Below are positions 26,401-39,308 of a stretch of 64,000 bases of DNA, piece by piece. The stretch comes from Drosophila miranda. Lineage: Eukaryota; Arthropoda; Insecta; Diptera; Drosophilidae. The stretch spans positions 5,208,001-5,272,000 of the forward strand of contig NC_046676.1 in NCBI RefSeq assembly GCF_003369915.1. Reading direction: 5' to 3'. The notes beneath the pieces are model-generated. The model was not told where the DNA came from. It did not search any database and saw only the letters and a program-made list of their open reading frames with translations. The position numbers and the translations under genes were made by a program. Within the stretch, counting starts at the first letter, position 1; each line of letters starts with the position of its first letter.

Positions 26401-28359
26401 AATACTCGAGCACTACTCCGTTCCCCTCCTGATAAGAAGTTTGTAGCCTCGTTTCGCCGCGATTCTAATCATTTTTGAGCAATTGAAATTTATTGAAATT
26501 TAAATATTTACTTTCGCCGCTGGGGCACGTGCTGGACAAATGAGATTCGTTTCTTGGCTGCGTTCCAAAGAAAGCAAAACAAATAAAACTGTTGTATATA
26601 AACAGTTCATTAATGGCATTAAGCAAAGAGAAATTAAAGAAAACATAATAAAAACCCCCTGCCCACAAACGTTCTGCAAAGTGCGCCTCAGATATCCCTG
26701 TGACCCGTTTCAGCTCATATCACAGTTTAAACCGGCTCTGTCTGGTATATCATCCGTAACAATTTGGCACTTTGGTGGAGAAAAGTAATCGGAAAGTCAA
26801 ACATTTATAGTTCATGCCATTGTGCGGCCCATATAACAGTCAAATAACGGATCGAAGGTAAAACGCAATTGCACTTGTTACGCCCATTCGCCCATTGACA
26901 TAGGCCCCGCCCGCCAGCCCGCAGCTCCGCTCCGGCAGTAGTAGGTTAAATATTTGCACAAACAAACATCCAGGGCGAAATTAGCGCCACATTAATAATT
27001 GAGAGAGGAATAGACAGGCACTCTCTTCAAACATCACAAAGAGCGAGTGAATGCAAGTGCGTCTGTGTGCGTATGCTGCGAGAGGAGGCACTTAACGGAA
27101 GGGCGTTGAATTTCACAAGAACACAGTCGAACATGGTATATTTTTGCAAGGTGTGGCCAGGTAGACCACTAGGCGCTAGATCTAGGCGCTGAACAGTGAA
27201 AAAACTTTTCTGAGCTTCCAGCTTACAGATCAAAGATACAAAATACCTATTGACTAAATGCATTCTGTTCACGTTCTTATAATTCGAAACGAATAGAAGA
27301 AGTAAAATACAAGCAAGCAAAAAATGTGAGCTACGAGCTGGAATGCCTCACCCTGCAAAAATACAACTTGGTCTTTACTATGATTGCTCTCCCACTCTCC
27401 CGACGTCTGATTTCACTCTTTCTTGTCTGCTTGAAAAGCGTGCCGAGCAAAGTCAACCACTGATAAGATTACTGGCGATTGGGGAGGGGATTGCCTCCTC
27501 TCCTCTTCCTCCCTTCTACTCCTCCTGAGCCTCATCCGACTGACTGACTGATTGGGGCTGCAGGGCTGGGTGGTCGTGGTCACGGGCAAGTTCACAAGGT
27601 GCTTCACGCCTCGGCCAGCGACATGTTCGAGCACGTTTGCACGAACGATGTGCCGTCGATCAGAACACAGTTATATTGAATATTTAACGATTTTTAGGGC
27701 ACATGTTCGCCACCAGCGTCTTGGCTGCTTACGCAAATCAAAAGACAGCTCCGGTAATCCAGAGCACAGCGTGTCGCCCACCGGGTACCGTTATGCAAGT
27801 GAGAGTGAGCCAGCGCGACTTAGCGAGCAGGCGCACCACCCACCCAGCACCCATTGCCACCCACCAAACAGCTGGTGCAATCGAAGCACAAGCAACAGCC
27901 GCAGCCGCAGCAGAGAAGCGACAACTGCGTCAATGTCGTAAAACTTTCTCACGTAAGTCAAAGTCAGAGTCAGGGCCTGGAGAGTACCGCTACACGTAGT
28001 ATGTCGTATGTAGTATCTTGTCGGCCGAATCTCGGCTTATCCTTTGTTGAAGCCTCCACCACCAACACCCCCAACCCTACACACGCTTGAAAAAACATTG
28101 GGTGTATAAATACGAGTTTTATGGCAGCGTAAAAAATGATTTTTTACGATCTGGAGGGGACATAATGAAGTTATCGAAAGATCAGACCAGATCACCAATG
28201 CGGCAAACAAAAAACATTCAAAAGGGAAATGTACATTTCAAACATTATTACGAGCAAATCGCTTACTTAACCCAAGAACAACGAAGGAAGAACCAGAAGC
28301 GTCAATCCCCCTTTCTTGGACAACGAAACTGTAAGAAGTTATATAAATTATGCGCGTAT

Positions 28360-28383
28360 GCAGATACAGATACAGATACAGAT
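28360..28383. repeat. GATACA hexamer repeat
   Basis: Three to four tandem GATACA units. Confidence 0.7.
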
Positions 28384-31123
28384 GTATATCATTTCTTCTT
28401 TGCCCACACGCACCCGTGACGAAAGCAAATGTCTCTGTGACGTCAATACGAGCGCCTACGAAATATCACATGTGTTCTGGGGGCGGATTTTCTTTGGTTT
28501 TGGTTTTGTTTTTGGAGGTACTCCTACTTTTGGCAGCAGTACTATCCAATGGGAATATTGTTTTGAAAATCTTTTTCCACGTAAAACACATCATTTTCAA
28601 CAGAATTGTGTCAGGATAAGGAGAACAGCTACAAGAGTATTTCACATCGAACTTTTCGCAGCATTAAAGATCTAGGATAAAAATTAATTTAGATTGGAAA
28701 CTTTAACCCACCCTCCCTCTCGGGATAGAGCTTTTGGGACTTGGTGTTCCATTAGTACAGAACTACCATCAACAAGCCAGCCAGAACCCGAGAGCTGAAA
28801 CGCTTTCATACATATGTACATAAAATGTTTTGGAGACCAAAATTAGGAAATTATCGCAAAACGTGATAATCATAAACGCGTGACTATCATATCACGTTTC
28901 GGCTTTCATAATAATGCGACCAGAAATTTTGCGGACTGGCAACAAATCGAATTGTGTATCATTGCTGACTATATTGAGGAAGGAAGTAACAATAAAACAA
29001 TTGGCCATATGGAGCACCATACTATTTTTAGCCCTCAATCGGTGCTATTGTTTCTGGGAAAGAAATAACATTCAATGCTCCACTGAACTATAAATAAATG
29101 CACAAACAAATTGATCATCAAACGTGGCGAAATACTCGTACTTCATCTTTATCTAATCGGAATCAGAATCAGAGTCAGACGAACTCAATAGAAATTATAT
29201 GTAGTATAGCTAACCCTGAGGCATGCGAAAAAAAAATACAACATTCTTTCCGCCATGGAGACCCACTTTCTCGTAGATAAGAGGGGCAGAGCCTTATCAC
29301 TAATCACTGGCCCCACACAATGTTTGCATTGGGGTCTACTACTAGGAGGGGGTTCAATTGGGGGTAGCAACCCGTTGCTGTAGGACTGATGGCCAACTTG
29401 ACATTGTCTTTCTCATTACCGTCTGCGTCGCATTAACATCAACACAAAAACAAAAATAGCCCGGGAAATGTTAAAAATAACCTGTCTGTTGCTAAAAATA
29501 TCAACGATAACATACTATAATAACAACGAAAGCAAATATTCTGCATAAATATCAAAGTAAATACTTGACTGTTGCTAATTTTGTATCAGCAAATTCGTTC
29601 TTGTTCGTTTCTGGGTTTTCTTATTATGGCTCTTATCAGTAGTTCCGGAGAAAAACAAAATACCAAGTGACAAAAGCACAGACTGCGGCTACGACTGCGA
29701 CTGGGATTGGGACAGAAAGTGCCGTTGTTTGCCTGGCACTCAAGAGCTCTGCTCCGATGGAGGGAACTCCCCCACTGACATTGCCTTTTACGGCCAAGAT
29801 AGCAAGTGGCCGAAAACTGGGAGTTGAATATTTATGGTCCGTCGCGTTAATTGTAAAGCGATTCGAGTGCGATTTCTGGCTAAATGGAATATGACAACTG
29901 GCGCCCGAATAATATATGGCTTGGTCTGGAGGGGAAAATCCACTGGAAACAGGAAAGTTTTCAGAAGAATACATCTTCAGATGATAATACGAACCATAGA
30001 TAAAGAAATTTCGATTCCTAACAAAAACTAACACCTCGAAACAGAAAAATTCCCTTGTTATGTTAAGTAAATATTACTTTCTAGCCATAAATATCGTTCA
30101 ATAGTTCGAAGAATTATAGATTATGAGTGGGAAAAACTAATTTAACTTGAAGAAATCCCCTCAAATATATTTATTTGTTCTAGAGATTCTTTTCCCACAT
30201 TTTGTTGGACAGAAATGCCAGAAATATTTCCTTTTTCTGCGAATTCGATTCGAAAGGTGATTTTGCCAATCCCCGTACATTGTTCCATTGTGGGGCTGCT
30301 GTGTACTCGAAATGTAAACACAAGATCGAAAATTGTCGGAGGGGTTTCGCCGGTCTCTATAAATATATACATAGATACAATTCGCACCCAAAAGAAACTG
30401 CGCACTTGGCCCGGCATGGAATGCCCCAAATCCCATTGAACAAGGCCGAATTGGGAGCTAATCAAAGGCCCTCGCATAACCCCATTGTCTGACAATGTCT
30501 GGCGATGTCGGGCGATGTCTGGCTGTGGCAAAACCGAGAGTTGCATCAGCCATATCACATCCCAGTATCGGTTCAATCAGTGGGATTGATTCGATTACGG
30601 ACAGATAACGTTTTGTGGGGGGTGGCAGAGAACTCAAACCGAGCCGAAATCACCTGAATCCAAGGTAGACTTTGTACCCTGACAGGCATTCTTCATGAGA
30701 CTTCAGCAATCTCTCCCAACTCCCGCGTGATTCATGCCGATGAACTTTGGTCTTAGAAGACGCAGAACCATCGCTATTTCCTGACAAGTTCCTCTGTAAC
30801 CTGTACCTTATCTACATGCTGTCATATGCTGTGCTCTCTGCATCCGCCCAATCGTCGTATCTTCGTATCATCGTGTTGCTCTTGGCCATATATGGCAGTT
30901 TGTAGAACATCTTTCATTAGTCACTTTCCCTGCACTTTGCTGTTATTACTCATATGCCACGCAATCGTTAGGGAAATCTTATCAAGGCAGGGCACACGGT
31001 AGGCAGCAGGCAGCAAGCAGCAGGTAGCATGTAGCCGGTAGCAGGGGTATGTAGGCAGACAGCCAACGGTAATTTCATCAATTCCACCGGCGATTAACGG
31101 TTCGGTTCGTCTTGTGCTAGGTC

Positions 31124-31157
31124 AGTGTAGAGCAGAGCAGAGCAGAGCAGAGCAGAA
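31124..31157. repeat. AGAGC pentamer repeat
   Basis: About five AGAGC units followed by AGAAC variants. Confidence 0.75.
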
Positions 31158-31219
31158 CAGAACACAACTGGGGATGGGGATTCGATGCAAAGTGGATTCC
31201 GTTCTGTATAAATTTGTTC

Positions 31220-31342
31220 AACATTTTAATACCCGCTACTTGCTGAACACAAGGCTATATTGCGGGCGAACGAGTATATGTAACAGACCCATAATCCATA
31301 TCAGGGACATCCGCTGGATCGGTCTAGACTCTAGATACATCC

Positions 31343-31377
<35 letters not shown>

Positions 31378-31490
31378 CGGTATGGCGGTATAAACAACTA
31401 GATCTTTGGGAGACTTTAACAGCTAGCGATACCAAATTTGGTATGTAGATTTTTCGCCTGAAAGCCAAGTAGATCAAGTTTATATTAAAA
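31220..31490 (+). mobile_element. INE-1/DINE-1-like (Helitron-derived) fragment
   Basis: The block starts with TTTTAATACCCGCTACTTG, passes through 'gagtatatgtaacag', then a TCTG-type microsatellite preceded by 'catccg', and ends near a small inverted repeat 'accaaatttggt'. This order (TAATACCC-G-TTAC start, TGTAACAG, CCGTCTGTC run) is that of the abundant Drosophila INE-1/DINE-1 non-autonomous elements as I know them. No coding capacity. Ends are approximate. Confidence 0.6.
31338..31377. repeat. TCTG tetranucleotide microsatellite
   Basis: About nine TCTG units inside the INE-1-like fragment, where such a repeat is a usual feature. Confidence 0.85.
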
Positions 31491-32254
31491 TTGATCGACC
31501 CCTTTGCCTCTCTCCCATGTAAATCGAATAAATGTGAATAATAAAATAACAGCCCCATTTTCCAAGGTGTAGCATTATAATTTGGAACATTCGCATGAAT
31601 AATGCCGATCTGGCCTAGTTTCCGATTTCCTTACAATCCCCTCTTGTGCATTATTATAGCCGAAATCAGATCATCTTTGATCCGTAGGCCTCTGGGTCTG
31701 TGTCTGTGTTTGGTGCCAGGGCAAGAGGTATCCTACGGTTCCAGCACCACCACGTCATGTACCGTTCGAACTTGTTACATATGCGTCAAGTGCGGAGCAG
31801 AGATTGATCCGGTGCGGACTCGATCAGATCAGATAACATCTTCATCTGTGCCAGTTTACGGCGTAATTTGAGCATTTTATGCGCATTCCTAATCGATCGT
31901 CCGACAATCTGGCGACTCGAAATTGAATTGAGTACACTCGTAACTGTAAAATCAGGCATTCCATTTCCTTTGTAGCTCCACCCCTGACGCCCCGCAAGAT
32001 GATTGGATTTACGGTTCACGTCTCGTTTTTGCGTTGTATATCAACTGAATGCATTTCGAATTGGGAGCTTAAGCTATGCAGGTGTACGAGTATGAGTATG
32101 AGTATGAGGGTGTGGGTGTGGGTGTCAGTGTGAGTGTGAATAATGGGTTTTACTGTTAGTGCGAATATCGTGGGTGTCTTGGTTATCCTAAGGGCAATGC
32201 AAGTGAATCGAATTGGATGGTTGGTAGGGGGTCTCTTAAGGATCATCTCGCTTC

Positions 32255-34390
32255 TCAGTGGTCACAGTCGGGGTTCCAGGGATTCCCCAGATTGGCCAGA
32301 CGCAGCTGCTCCAGCGCGATCTCATGGGCACGCAGGTGTTCCCGGGTAGCCAGCTCCAGTTCGCTGGCTCCAGTACTCTCGATAGGAACCGAGGAGGATG
32401 GGAGGACCTGAAGTGGCTGCTGCAACTGTTCGGTGTAGCGAACCAGGAAGGGATTTCCCAGTCCCTTGTCCGTATAGACAATCGATGGACCACTGATTGG
32501 TGCCGTGGAGGTCTGGATGGCATTGGGCTGATTCGTTTGGATGCGCAGGAAGAATCCGTTCTGGACCGACTGCTGCTGGCTGATGGTCTGTCCTTGCGGC
32601 TGTGCTGGAGCAGGAGCTGGCTGGGAGGCCAGGATCTTGATGTTACCCTGCGCGGCATCGGCACCGGCACCGACATTCAGGAAGATGGGTATGGAGCTGT
32701 CGGTGGGAGTCTCCGTCTCGTAGTTGGTGCTTTTCAGCTCCTGCTGCTCGGCCTCCCGCTCGGAGTACAGCCGCTGGCGGTCTTCTTCCTCGATCTTGAG
32801 ACGTTCGGTCTCGAGGAGGCGCGTCTCCTGGCTGAGGCGTTCCTGTTCCCGCAACTGCTCCAGTGCAGCCTCCTTCTGCTCCATATCTTGCCGCTCCTTT
32901 TCCCGCAGCTTCTCGTTGTCCCGCTCGCGCTCCTCGAGGCGAATCAAGTCCTCGATATCGGCCACCTTGTCCTCCGCCATCAGCTTGGCCTGGCCAAGCA
33001 GGATGAGGTGCTGCTCGCGGGCCCGAATAACTTCGGGAGTGTCCTGGATTGGCTGGGGTCCCTGGACGAGGCCAGCCTTCAAATTTGGCAAAGGAGCAAA
33101 GGGCGCAATCGGTATCAGCGGCTGCTGCTGAACATCAATGGGTTGTCTGAGAATGGCCTCGTTGAACTGCTTGAGATGCTCTTCCCGGGCCAGCTTCACC
33201 TCCGGAGTCTCCTCCACAGGTTGAGGTGTCTGAATGGGCTTAATGCTGGCTTGGGAAGGAGTGAAAAGATTCTGCTGCAGTACTGGTGTGGTCTTAAGGA
33301 TGGGTTCATCGGCAGGTTGGCGGAGCAGAGCTTCGTTGAACTGCTTGAGATGCTCTTCCCGGGCCGGCTTCACCTCCAGGGTCTCCTCCACGGGTTGTGG
33401 GACCTGCTGATCCCCATAGGTGACTGTCTTGATGGTGGCCTGAGGATAGGTGGCGATGGGTTGCGGCTGCTGAATGCCAGGAATGGTCTTTAGTATGGGG
33501 GTCTCGGGCGCAGGGGCAGGTTGACGAAGTAGGGCCTCGTTGAACTGCTTGAGATGCTGCTCGCGGGCCAGCTTCACCTCTGGGGTTTCCTCCACAGGAT
33601 GGGGTGCCTCATTGGTGGGGCCAGTGTATACGGGAATCGTAGCAGCCTTCAACAGGAACGGGTTCTGCGGACTAGGAGCAAACTGTCCATAGGAGTGCGT
33701 CTGCGGTGTCTCTATAGTCTTCGTGGCCACCAGGGGGTTGGAGCTCTTGATCTGGTACTGTTGCTGCTGGCCGTAGATCACTGGGATCGCCTCCTTTTGG
33801 GCAGTCTTCACATGGACGATGTTCTCTTGGGGCTTGAAGTCTGTATAGTGACCCATAATCTGCTGTGCCTGTTCTGCGCGCAGTACCTCCAGCCGCGCTT
33901 CGTTCCAGATACGCAACTGCTCGTCACGGGCACGCTGTACCTCCGGACTGAGACCAGGCACTGCATCAAAGGCCGAGTACTTGACGATCTGCTCGAGGGG
34001 CTCGAACTGAGCCATCATTTGAGGCGAGGGCTTCAGTCCCTGGGCGCGCAGGCGCTCCAGTTCGAGGCGCATGACGTTGTAGCGCTGCTCGCACCAGGCC
34101 CGAAAGAGGGCAGTGTCCTGCTGCTCTTCCGCCAGGCCAGATCGCAAAAGGCTGGGGCTGGCACGGATGCCGTGCAGCGGCTCGGGATAGTTGTAGGCCA
34201 GCAGGCGCTCCGCTCCCGTGCCGTCCAGATACCGGACATAGCCCTGGGCTAGGCCACTTGCCACGGGAAACTCGCCACGGGACGGTGCATAGGCCACCAG
34301 CTGAGGATGTGGCTGGGGTTGGATGGTTCTCACTACGGAGAAGGCCTGGACGGAGCCCAGGGCCAGCAGGCCGAGTACGAACAAACGCAT
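32255..34390 (-). CDS. Secreted cuticle-type protein with DTPEV-like repeats
   Basis: I do not recognise the exact gene. The 711-aa product begins MRLFVLGLLALGSVQAFS, a clear signal peptide. The frame extends 27 codons upstream, but this ATG (AAGATGC) is preferred because it starts the signal peptide and lies about 130 bases from the TATA box. Four repeats of a motif close to PVEETPEVKLAREEHLKQF start near residues 264, 333, 390 and 447, and a weaker SPEVQRARDEQLR copy is N-terminal. The PV-x-DTPEV-x-x-A-x-x-x-H type motif is common in insect cuticular and other chitin-matrix proteins. Residues about 480-570 form a highly charged Glu/Arg/Gln coiled coil. The rest is Gln/Pro rich. It probably acts in the extracellular matrix or cuticle; this is inference. 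Single exon, uninterrupted. Confidence 0.8.
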   Translation of the reverse strand: MRLFVLGLLALGSVQAFSVVRTIQPQPHPQLVAYAPSRGEFPVASGLAQGYVRYLDGTGAERLLAYNYPEPLHGIRASPSLLRSGLAEEQQDTALFRAWCEQRYNVMRLELERLRAQGLKPSPQMMAQFEPLEQIVKYSAFDAVPGLSPEVQRARDEQLRIWNEARLEVLRAEQAQQIMGHYTDFKPQENIVHVKTAQKEAIPVIYGQQQQYQIKSSNPLVATKTIETPQTHSYGQFAPSPQNPFLLKAATIPVYTGPTNEAPHPVEETPEVKLAREQHLKQFNEALLRQPAPAPETPILKTIPGIQQPQPIATYPQATIKTVTYGDQQVPQPVEETLEVKPAREEHLKQFNEALLRQPADEPILKTTPVLQQNLFTPSQASIKPIQTPQPVEETPEVKLAREEHLKQFNEAILRQPIDVQQQPLIPIAPFAPLPNLKAGLVQGPQPIQDTPEVIRAREQHLILLGQAKLMAEDKVADIEDLIRLEERERDNEKLREKERQDMEQKEAALEQLREQERLSQETRLLETERLKIEEEDRQRLYSEREAEQQELKSTNYETETPTDSSIPIFLNVGAGADAAQGNIKILASQPAPAPAQPQGQTISQQQSVQNGFFLRIQTNQPNAIQTSTAPISGPSIVYTDKGLGNPFLVRYTEQLQQPLQVLPSSSVPIESTGASELELATREHLRAHEIALEQLRLANLGNPWNPDCDH

Positions 34391-34515
34391 CTTGCTCTTG
34401 GATTCACTGGGTTCCCAATCAAGGGGATTAGTGACTAGTAGGACTTTTGGGGGCTCCTGGGGCTGCTCCAAAACTTCGCTACTACTTCTGACTACTTCTG
34501 CCGGGTTCGGGGGAA

Positions 34516-34553
34516 GACTGATGCCGTTCTGGCTGAGAGAGGAGGGCTTTTAT
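34516..34553 (-). promoter_or_regulatory. TATA box and initiator of the cuticle-type gene
   Basis: On the minus strand TATAAA (34548-34553) lies about 30-35 bases ahead of TCAGTC (34516-34521), a perfect match to the Drosophila initiator consensus. This gives a predicted 5' UTR of about 130 bases. Confidence 0.7.
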
Positions 34554-35026
34554 AGCCAGTCCGAGTTCGGCTCAGAGTGGAAAAGAACCGCAAGCCGAGA
34601 CTGGTTGTGGATGTCCTTGGGAGTGCGCCACCACCAGATACAGGATTTGTCAATAAATATTCTGTTGCCCCAGGTCGCTGGCGTGTCTCTGGGATTCTTG
34701 ACTCTTCTTTTATCTCAAACTTAATTGGTCAGAGGCAGAAAGCGTCTGTTACCTGCTCCGTTCCCGTTCCCATCCCAGGACCAGACTTCGTTTCGCGTCT
34801 TCCGTTATGTGGCTTGGTTGGGCCCCTCGTTCAAGGTTAGACCTGTTTTATTTTTAGCCCTGGCTGCTGGAAATTTATAGCCAAGTCCTACCCAAGTGAA
34901 GGGCCTTTTACCCAAGTCCACTGGTCACGCGATCGCCTATCGATTGATCATGACAGAAGCTATATGTATATTCTGAATAATGGTTTAAATTTGTCAAAAG
35001 CTTCACTCCCCCTTGCTCTCTGTAGA

Positions 35027-35059
35027 TCTCTCTCTCTCTTTCTCTCTGTCTTTCTCTCG
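35027..35059 (-). promoter_or_regulatory. GAGA tract upstream of the cuticle-type gene
   Basis: On the minus strand this reads as GAGAG repeats, potential GAGA-factor (Trl) sites, about 500 bases upstream of the predicted start of transcription. A plain simple repeat is the alternative. Confidence 0.35.
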
Positions 35060-38000
35060 TTTTCTGGTTGCAGCTTTAACCCCTTTCCGTTCCCTTCCCT
35101 TTCAATTGACTGCCAAATAAGGTAAAACAGGAGTTAACTTATTTTTGTACAGTCGCCGTCTGGTCGCGCCTGCATGACGCTTTGGGGAGGGGGAAGGAAG
35201 CACAGGGAGAGCGGAGAACCCACAGCACATAATACCCCCGATATGGCCTCTTCTTTGGGTGCTGTGCTGCTTCCTTCAACCGGTTCGGACTGCGGAGCGG
35301 CTTAAATATATTCAAGTTAATTCCAGCCGGCGCCGTTATACGGCCACAAGGGAGAGAGAAGCCTTTGGCCGGAGGCAAATGTGCAATAAGGTTACAAATA
35401 ATGCCAGTCCGGTATTACAAATTATATCATTTCTCGTATGCATTACGAGTACATGCGAACAAAAAGAGATCCCAGCCCCACCACATTCTTGTGGTTGAAG
35501 ATCAACAGCGAATCGGCTTTTTATTGTAATCAAATTAAACAAACATCTGTGGAAAAGAGGCTCGATTAGGGTTAAAAAAACAAATAACATAAGTTCACGA
35601 TGAATTTATTTATACCCGTATAAGGTGGAGGCAATGAATCCTTCGACTGCTCATTGTTTCGATTTATGGATCGAAAAAGGGCTCAACCTCAACATGTTAA
35701 TTCCATACGCTCTTTGTAGTGTCATTGGCCAAAGCTTCCGATATACTTTGCCAGATTTTTGGTCTTGTATTTGCTCGAATAGTCCAAAGAAACAATCTTC
35801 CCCCTCCGGCCCACACTTTTCCTTGTTTCGAAACTATCTCTTGGAGCATTTGCTTATCTCTAGACGCCTGGTAATCTGCCTCTTCGGGCCATTTCTGGTC
35901 ATTTATTGATCACATGCTGGCACAATTGTTTGAGTCAGTGGTTCGATTTCACTGGCAGATTTTCACCAATAAGTCACCTTGGCTTCACCAGGCTTAAAGG
36001 TCTTCAATTTTCACTGCAACTCGGACTTGAGCGCTGCTGTGGCTGAGACACATGACAATGCTAGGTAATGGACATGTGGAATACCTCCAGTGCCTCACGT
36101 AATTCCCCCCGAGTGGGCCTCAACTTTCACAGCCAGAAATATTTCATAATCTGGCCATTAAGTTGGCAAAGAAAGCGTTTCTTGTTGAAATCTTGTTGCT
36201 AGGCCGAAAGAGGCTGCGGGAGAGCATCTCATCTCATGTCGAATCATGAGTAGATCTCTTCTTGCTCGAACTGACCATAGTCACGTTGGCCCGTTGACTC
36301 GACGAGCATGTGACGTACATCTGATGTGAATCCGATGATGATCGCCGTTCGCTGGGGCCCCATAGATACACAGAACTGCTCAGTTAAAAATTTTCGGGGG
36401 CAGCGATCTGTGCGCGTGCGTTTGCCCATCAATTGGTACTTTAATTATTTTGTTGTCCGCGAGAGAGTCGACTGCTATCAATGAATGGAAACGGAGGCAC
36501 GTCCGCGCTAATAAGAGGAGATCAAAGTGCTCACTGCTGGCTGGCCACGTTTCCGCTTATCTTATCTGGCTTAAACGCTTTATTTTTGCATACGATTTGG
36601 CGCCCATATCTACAGATATCCAGATACCCATCGCAACGAATGTGAGCCGGTGGCGGATACACAATCTACGAATTCTGCATACGGCCCGTGATAATTAGTC
36701 CGTAATTAGCGCATTCATTAAGATGTCTGGTGGCTGGCCCTCTCATCACGCCATCTGAGATCTTCCAAACTTTTCCTGAACCACCAGATCGGGGCTTAAG
36801 CCAAAAATTCCAACAGCTAGCGAGAAGCCAAAAGTTTATGGCCAAGAAACGCACTTGAACCGCAGTTCCGGCGAAAACGCTACAAAACGAATACCAAACT
36901 TGTCGCCAATGTGTTTTTCGGGTTATTCATGAGGAACGTTAGCCGCATCACGTTGCCCGGCGTCTCTACTCTATGGAGGTCCCAACGACGAAATAACCCA
37001 AGACGTCACTGCATCTGCGTGCAAATTTAAATTAATTTAACAGCAAACTCAATAACACAACAATCGACTGAATGGCCGGCAATTCTGCTTTTTTCTCCAT
37101 ACTCGTATTTATTTTTTAATGGTTAGCCAACGTCCGCCACATATGATCGTATTTTTCCACAAAATTAACAGAAGAAAAAACCCCATGCCCGATGCCCAGT
37201 TAACATTTCTGAGCAGCTTATGGAGGATTTTTCGGTGGATTGATCGATTTGTGTGGAGCAGGGCTGGGCAGGGCCAGGGCCAGGGGCAGGGGCAGGGGGC
37301 GAATACTGACTTGAACTTTAGGCAGAGCTTTTCCTCCCCTCCCCGAATTATTGGAGCCAACAATCAAGGCCATTTATTTTCATGCCCAAATATTCTTTAT
37401 TTAAACTTTCGCATCCAAATTCGCTCCGTCTTTGACGTCACTTGTCCCCAGCAGAAACTCGTTTCTCTTGGGCATTTCCCCCACTCGCAGTTCCGTCTGA
37501 AGGAGGGGGAGGGGGGCGAATAGATCATAATTGCGTTCATGATAAATACATCAATTAGAGCGCCAACGCAATGACCTACACCTGGCACTTGGCCACTCGT
37601 CATCGACATCGAGATCGGCATCGACAACGACACGGACAACGACAACGAAAGCAATCCGTAAACTTCAATCGTCGACAGCAGTAAATTAATTTGCATTTTA
37701 CAATTAAGGCCAGCTAATGGAGCTGCCATATTTTGGGCGTTCTACAGTCCACAGTTAAATCACAGTTAAATTGAGTTACAACCCCCTCCATTCGCCCCAC
37801 AGACGGTAGCTGGGTCAGCCTGTCCGGGCTTAAAGCCGGGCTTAGGCACTTGATTTGTGCATTAAAGATCGCAAAACACAGGATTAATGTTATTTTTCAG
37901 GCCTTAAGCTGGTGAAAAATGCGTTGCAAATATGTTAAGATTTTATTTTTCCAGAGATTGTCACGCACCGAAAACAACTTAATTTTTTACGAACAAAAAT

Positions 38001-39006
38001 CACTTTGTTAATGCTTTATTTTGCGTGAACTGTCTGCTCCATTTGGTATTCTTTGCGTTCAAATTAATTGGCGTAATCATGTGTCTGGACCGTGACTTGT
38101 GAGTGTTCAACTGTAAGGTGTCTGAACAATCGACGAATGGATGAAACCCTGATGAAAATGGGTGAAAAAGGTAACAAGAGCTGTACTTTTTTCTCTTTTC
38201 TAGTGATAACCATTAGTTTTTGGTAGAAAACATCGCTTTATTCAGTAATGTCCTTTAAGCCAGTGATTCAAAAACTGTAGAGCTTTGACTTGAAAGCTGC
38301 GAGCAATAGTGAGGCTGAGACTGTAATACAAGCCAACGGAATGGAATGATCAGGAAATATGGAACTGTAAAGCGGTAAAGAAACATCTGTTCGGGTGATA
38401 ATTAATAAATGAGCTGATTCCGAAGCTGAAACTGTACACAGACGGCACCTCGTAACGTGGTTTAATGCCCTCAAGTTAATCAAAATAAATGTAAGTCATT
38501 TCATCAACAAACCCTGGTGACGCAATTTAGGTGACATTTAGCACGTGATCTGTGCGGACAAAACTGTAAGGCAGCTGAGGTTTCTACCAGTGACTTTCCA
38601 ACCAGAGAATCCAAAAGAAAGGAAACACTTTTGTTTAAAACATTTATTTTTCTGCATTTAATTTATCATTAAGTTTGAACAACATTCAATCTTGTTAGGG
38701 GCAAAGATGATGGTGGTGTTGTGGGTGTGGGTGTGGCTTGGGTTGTGGTTGAGGATAAGGATACGTATACGGATAGGCGTAGTGTGGGACAAACTACATC
38801 AATAATTAACTGTCTACGCACTTCCACAGCACACCTAAGCATACGCAGATTTCTAGCATGAATTACACACAGTAACTATAATAGTATTCGTCATTTGATA
38901 TAATACACATTGTAATAATCATTATATTCATGCGGAAATCAGGACATACACTATTTCATATATATAGTATATATATTTATGTATCGATTTATGCAGATAC
39001 ATACTC

Positions 39007-39043
39007 ACAAACACACACACACAGACACACACACACACACACG
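39007..39043. repeat. AC dinucleotide microsatellite
   Basis: An interrupted run of about 16 AC units. Confidence 0.8.
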
Positions 39044-39302
39044 TACTCGTACAGTTTATAATGCTATTTGTAAATTGTTCATCTTGGTTTTAAGGTTTTT
39101 TTCTTTACACATTTTGCTTAGCGTTTTCTTTATGTTTTTGGACTTATCCTGTAGATTGTTCTTAAAACTATTTAACTTAAACATTGATTTGATTTCGTGT
39201 GAAACATTGTGAGGTTATATAAATTCCATCTTGTTGCCGTGTTTCGTATTCATTTCGGTAGATAATAAGGGGGGTTTAAAGATTGGATTGGGAGGGGCAT
39301 AT

Positions 39303-39308
39303 TTATTT
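39303..39308 (-). terminator. Br140: Poly(A) signal of Br140
   Basis: AATAAA on the minus strand about 390 bases after the Br140 stop, predicting a 3' UTR of about 0.4 kb. Confidence 0.5.

Larger units (their letters stand above)
23491..32090. other. Non-coding region between Gadd45 and the cuticle-type gene
   Basis: About 8.6 kb. Contents: a possible degraded INE-1 piece near 24040-24125, a GATACA repeat near 28361-28382, an AGAGC repeat at 31124-31155, and a clear INE-1-like fragment with a TCTG microsatellite at 31220-31490. ORFs here are short and without recognisable domains. Confidence 0.45.
34560..39302. other. Non-coding region between cuticle-type gene and Br140
   Basis: About 4.7 kb, holding the upstream region of the cuticle-type gene and the 3' flank of Br140. 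It includes a CT-rich tract at 35027-35059, a GGGGCA-type run near 37260-37300, GTGGGT repeats near 38720-38750 and an AC microsatellite at 39007-39042. No supportable gene. Confidence 0.45.

Noticed and set aside
28087..28419. 110-codon lysine-rich ORF
   Set aside because: No family resemblance, and it ends in a GATACA microsatellite; AT-rich chance ORF.
31338..31377. Regular short repeat as a CRISPR-like array
   Set aside because: It is a TCTG microsatellite without spacers in a eukaryotic genome.
32258..34252. Long plus-strand ORFs (411 and 232 codons) antisense to the cuticle-type gene
   Set aside because: Leu/Gly-rich translations that follow from the codon bias of the minus-strand gene; the sense frame has a signal peptide, repeats and a promoter.
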